DNA from: Pseudomonas sp. PSKL.D1
GTDB lineage: Bacteria; Pseudomonadota; Gammaproteobacteria; Pseudomonadales; Pseudomonadaceae
Direction of reading: 5' to 3'
Length of the DNA stretch: 64,000 nucleotides
Assembly (NCBI RefSeq): GCF_028898945.1
Contig: NZ_CP118607.1
Location: 2,466,001 to 2,530,000 of the forward strand
Shown: piece by piece, positions 61,549-64,000 of the stretch
Numbering within the stretch: the stretch's first letter is position 1
Layout of the letters: each line of letters starts with the position of its first letter
Made by a program: the position numbers and the translations under genes
The notes under the pieces: generated by a model
Databases searched by the model: none
Told to the model about the DNA's origin: nothing
The model's input: the letters and a program-made list of their open reading frames with translations, nothing else

Positions 61549-62457
61549 TCAGTGGCCGGGCTGGCTGCATGCCCAAAAGGCTTCGCGCAGCCAGCGATGG
61601 CCGGGGTCGCTGTCTTTTCTTACGTGCCAGGCCTGTTGATACGCCAGCGCCGGGATCGGCAACGGCGGTGCGAAGGTGCGCAAGGTCTTGTGCGCGCGCA
61701 AGGGGCCGACAGCGCGGCTGGCGACGGTCAGCACCAGGTCGGTGCCCGCCAGCACTTCCACCGCTGCGCTCCAGTGGGGCAGGGCCAGGGCGATGTGCCT
61801 GCGCAGGCCCCGGCGGGCCAATGCGCGTTCAATTTCATCGTGCGCATCGGGGCGCATGGCCATCAACACATGGGGGCGCGCCAGCCAGTCATCCAGGCCG
61901 AGGCCGCCGCTGGCAGGCAGCACCTGGCGGTCAGCCACGCTGATGAAACTGTCTTCGAACAGGGTTTGCACGGCGATGTCCTGGGGCCGCTCGGGGAAAA
62001 TGCCGAAGGCCAAGTCCAGTTCGCCATCGAGCAACTGGGCCAGCATGGTCTCGCGGCTGGCCTGACTGATGGCCAGGTCCACGCCGGGTGCGGCCCGTCG
62101 CACATAGCGCATCAGGGGCGGCAGGATGATGCGCGAGGCATAGTCGGACAACGACAGGCGAAAGCGCCGCTGCGCCTGGGCAGGCTCGAACTGCGGGGTG
62201 GCGAGCAGGCCGTTGAGGCTGCCCAAGGCATCCTGCAAGGGTTTGGCCAGGGCCTGGGCGCGGGCGGTGAGCACCATCTGGCCGCGTTGGCGAACCAGCA
62301 AGGGGTCGTTGAAGTGGGCGCGCAGTTGCGCCAGCGCATGGCTGACCGCCGGCTGGCTGCGGTGCAGGCGCAGGGCGGCGCGGGTGACGTGCCGTTCGCT
62401 GAGCAGCGCATGCAGGGCCAACAGCAGGTTGAGGTCGATCTTGCGCAGTTCATCCAT
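61549..62457 (-). CDS. LysR-family regulator
   Basis: 302 residues. Helix-turn-helix: HVTRAALRLHRSQPAVSHALAQLR. The effector-domain start LSLSDYASRIILPPLMRY is NodD/LinR-like. It is on the same strand as and 36 bases downstream of mobA. The target is not clear; the convergent ydcZ-like gene is adjacent. Confidence 0.9.
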   Translation of the reverse strand: MDELRKIDLNLLLALHALLSERHVTRAALRLHRSQPAVSHALAQLRAHFNDPLLVRQRGQMVLTARAQALAKPLQDALGSLNGLLATPQFEPAQAQRRFRLSLSDYASRIILPPLMRYVRRAAPGVDLAISQASRETMLAQLLDGELDLAFGIFPERPQDIAVQTLFEDSFISVADRQVLPASGGLGLDDWLARPHVLMAMRPDAHDEIERALARRGLRRHIALALPHWSAAVEVLAGTDLVLTVASRAVGPLRAHKTLRTFAPPLPIPALAYQQAWHVRKDSDPGHRWLREAFWACSQPGH

Positions 62458-62493
62458 GGGGCGAATGTGACCGGGTGGGATTGAAGGGTTGCA

Positions 62494-63066
62494 TCAGGCT
62501 AGCAAATCCGGGCTGTTGAAGTTGCTCAGCCGCGGATCAGCCTTGCCACAGTCCAGTGCTTGCATCGCCCCGCGCAACAGGGCTTTTTGCAGGCTGCGTT
62601 CGCCTTCGGCCCATGCCTGTTGCAGTACGGGCAACACCGAGCGCGGCAGTACGCAGAACATTGGTTGCCAATACCCGCCCTGACGCACCATGGCCGTACT
62701 GTCGCTGGCCACGGCAAGGCTCAAGAGGCCCTCGATCAAGGTTTTATCCACCAAGGGCGCATCGCACGCCAGCACCACCACCCACTCGTGCTGCGCCACC
62801 GCCAGGCCCGCGATCACGCCGGCCAGTGGCCCGGGGAAGTCCGCCTCGGCGTCTGCCACCAACTGGTCGGCAAAGGGCCGGTACTGCTCGGCGTTGCGGT
62901 TGCATGACACCACCACATCGTCGCTCAGTGGCCGCACCACTCGGTGCACATGCGCCACCAAGGGCTCGCCGCGCCATGGCACCAGCCCTTTGTCGCGCCC
63001 GCCCATGCGCAGGCCGCGGCCACCGGCCAGAATGAGGATGGAGCAGGGGGGCAAGGCAGGGTGCAT
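62494..63066 (-). CDS. mobA: Molybdenum cofactor guanylyltransferase MobA
   Basis: 190 residues from ATG 63066. It attaches GMP to molybdopterin to give MGD for molybdoenzymes of the DMSO-reductase family. The nucleotide-binding signature is ILAGGRGLRMGGRDKGLV at about 11-28; ACDAPLV and FPGPLAGVIAGL are also typical, as is the end RLSNFNSPDLL. The start codon lies 2 bases past the terminator of the upstream RND gene, so its ribosome site would be in the hairpin; a TTG at 63156 is in frame but would overlap the RND gene. Confidence 0.93.
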   Translation of the reverse strand: MHPALPPCSILILAGGRGLRMGGRDKGLVPWRGEPLVAHVHRVVRPLSDDVVVSCNRNAEQYRPFADQLVADAEADFPGPLAGVIAGLAVAQHEWVVVLACDAPLVDKTLIEGLLSLAVASDSTAMVRQGGYWQPMFCVLPRSVLPVLQQAWAEGERSLQKALLRGAMQALDCGKADPRLSNFNSPDLLA

Positions 63067-63067
63067 G

Positions 63068-63101
63068 AAAAAGGGTTCCGGGCAGTCAATGCCCGGAACC
63101 C
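63068..63101 (-). terminator. Rho-independent terminator of the RND gene, abutting mobA
   Basis: On the minus strand, a perfect 12-base-pair stem GGGTTCCGGGCA/TGCCCGGAACCC (63073-63101) with a 5-base loop is followed by TTTTT at 63072-63068. The mobA ATG is 63066-63064. Confidence 0.9.
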
Positions 63102-63127
63102 TCTCATTCAGCGCGGCGGTTGTCCAG

Positions 63128-64000
63128 TCAGGCTTGCTCGCCGGCGGGTTGTTCAACCGGGGGCCGTTTGCTCAGGCGCATCACCACCACGAAGAACACC
63201 GGCACGAACACCACGGCCAGGGTGGCGCTGAGCATCCCGCCGATCACCCCGGTGCCGATCGCCTGCTGGCTGGCCGAACTGGCGCCGGTGGCGATGGCCA
63301 GGGGCACCACACCCAGAATGAAGGCCAGCGAGGTCATCACGATGGGGCGCAGACGCAAGCGGGCGGCCTGCACGGCGGCCTCGACGGCATCGACGCCCTG
63401 GTCCACCAGGCTTTTGGCGAACTCGATGATCAGGATGGCGTTTTTCGCCGACAGGCCGATCAGGGTGATCAGGCCGACCTTGAAGAACACATCGTTGGGC
63501 ATGCCGCGCAGGGTTACCGCCAGCACCGCACCCAACACGCCGAGTGGCACCACCAGCAACACGGCGGTGGGGATCGACCAGCTTTCGTACAGCGCCGCCA
63601 GGCACAGGAACACCACCAGCAGCGACAGCGCCATCAGCAGCGGTGCCTGGCTGCCCGACAAGCGCTCCTGCAACGACAGCCCAGTCCATTCAAGGCCTGC
63701 ACCCGCGGGCAACTGGGCCACCAGCCGTTCGACTTCGGCCATGGCCTCGCCCGAGCTGTAGCCGGCCGCCGGCTCGCCGGAGATCGACACGGCCGGGTAG
63801 CCGTTGTACCGGGTGAGCTGTACCGGGCCGCTGACCCATTTGGCCTGCACGAATGCCCCCAATGGCACCATCTTGCCGCTGCTGTTGCGCACGTGGATTT
63901 TCAGCAGGTCTTCCACCTGGCTGCGCTGGTCACCCTCGGCCTGCACCACCACCCGCTGCATGCGCCCCTGGTTGGGGAAGTCGTTCACGTAGTTGGAGCC
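63128..64000 (-). CDS. RND efflux pump inner-membrane protein, C-terminal part
   Basis: Last 290 residues; the gene continues past the window end. It covers the end of the second periplasmic loop and five or six C-terminal helices ([70 protein letters not shown]). The HAE1-type RND family is clear. It differs from MexF in this window ([14 protein letters not shown] against AFLVLAAQYESWS). The operon partners are outside the window. Confidence 0.93.
   Translation of the reverse strand, partial: GSNYVNDFPNQGRMQRVVVQAEGDQRSQVEDLLKIHVRNSSGKMVPLGAFVQAKWVSGPVQLTRYNGYPAVSISGEPAAGYSSGEAMAEVERLVAQLPAGAGLEWTGLSLQERLSGSQAPLLMALSLLVVFLCLAALYESWSIPTAVLLVVPLGVLGAVLAVTLRGMPNDVFFKVGLITLIGLSAKNAILIIEFAKSLVDQGVDAVEAAVQAARLRLRPIVMTSLAFILGVVPLAIATGASSASQQAIGTGVIGGMLSATLAVVFVPVFFVVVMRLSKRPPVEQPAGEQA

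Noticed and set aside
1..64000. CRISPR arrays, tRNA/rRNA genes, prophage or integrative elements
   Set aside because: No regularly spaced repeats, no tRNA-like cloverleaf with conserved bases, and no integrase or phage structural gene were seen; the only transposase-like gene is the domesticated RAYT.

Overview
The window reads as chromosomal DNA of a Pseudomonas putida-group bacterium. It has high GC with dense, short-spaced genes, the imuB-dnaE2 mutagenesis pair, a mexEF-oprN efflux operon, an OprD porin, many LysR regulators, and several copies of the TGTAGGAGCGG-type REP hairpins typical of fluorescent pseudomonads. Species assignment is from remembered gene order and protein style, not from a search.

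Layout. 1-5.3 kb: SOS mutagenesis genes imuB-dnaE2, then a REP-associated tyrosine transposase (RAYT) flanked by REP hairpins. 5.4-10.2 kb: aldo/keto reductase and LysR regulator, divergent from a short-chain acyl-CoA transferase (two subunits) and an AtoE-type fatty acid transporter. 10.4-22.5 kb: TerC/CBS membrane protein, RarD-like permease, CSS-EAL c-di-GMP phosphodiesterase, hpd preceded by a small Phe-rich ORF, an orphan CSS sensor domain, a DJ-1/PfpI protein, two convergent hybrid histidine kinases and a TPR protein. 22.8-28.7 kb: mexE-mexF-oprN with a clear terminator. 28.9-31.7 kb: an unusual adenylation-thiolation-membrane acyltransferase fusion. 31.7-39.8 kb: a minus-strand catabolic/transport operon (two MFS carriers, class II aldolase, GhrA-type dehydrogenase, OprD porin, RidA, RraA) with a divergent LysR and paired palindromes between them.

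39.9-41.7 kb is an AT-richer patch with two tandem paralogous proteins of no family I recognise. 42.0-46.2 kb carries a Rieske oxygenase, a rubredoxin-rubredoxin reductase fusion, a LysR and a TetR, the last two sharing an operator-like sequence. 46.4-53.9 kb carries an Lrp/AsnC regulator and a tightly packed plus-strand operon: APC permease, polysaccharide-deacetylase-type hydrolase, C45 Ntn-hydrolase, VOC protein, SDR, second Rieske oxygenase and its flavin/[2Fe-2S] reductase. This looks like a complete uptake-hydrolysis-oxidation pathway for an unidentified nitrogenous compound. 53.9-58.4 kb has two proteins of unknown role, then a phospholipase D-type type VI effector (Tle5-like) followed by a Sel1-repeat lipoprotein that is probably its immunity protein. 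58.5-64 kb holds a DUF2231-like membrane protein with a sorbosone-dehydrogenase-like lipoprotein, a small periplasmic protein, a YdcZ-type membrane protein, a LysR, mobA and the C-terminal part of an RND pump cut by the window end.

No rRNA, tRNA, CRISPR array or prophage was seen. The strongest candidates for undescribed biology are the A-T-acyltransferase fusion, the paired Rieske/hydrolase locus, and the low-GC paralogue pair.
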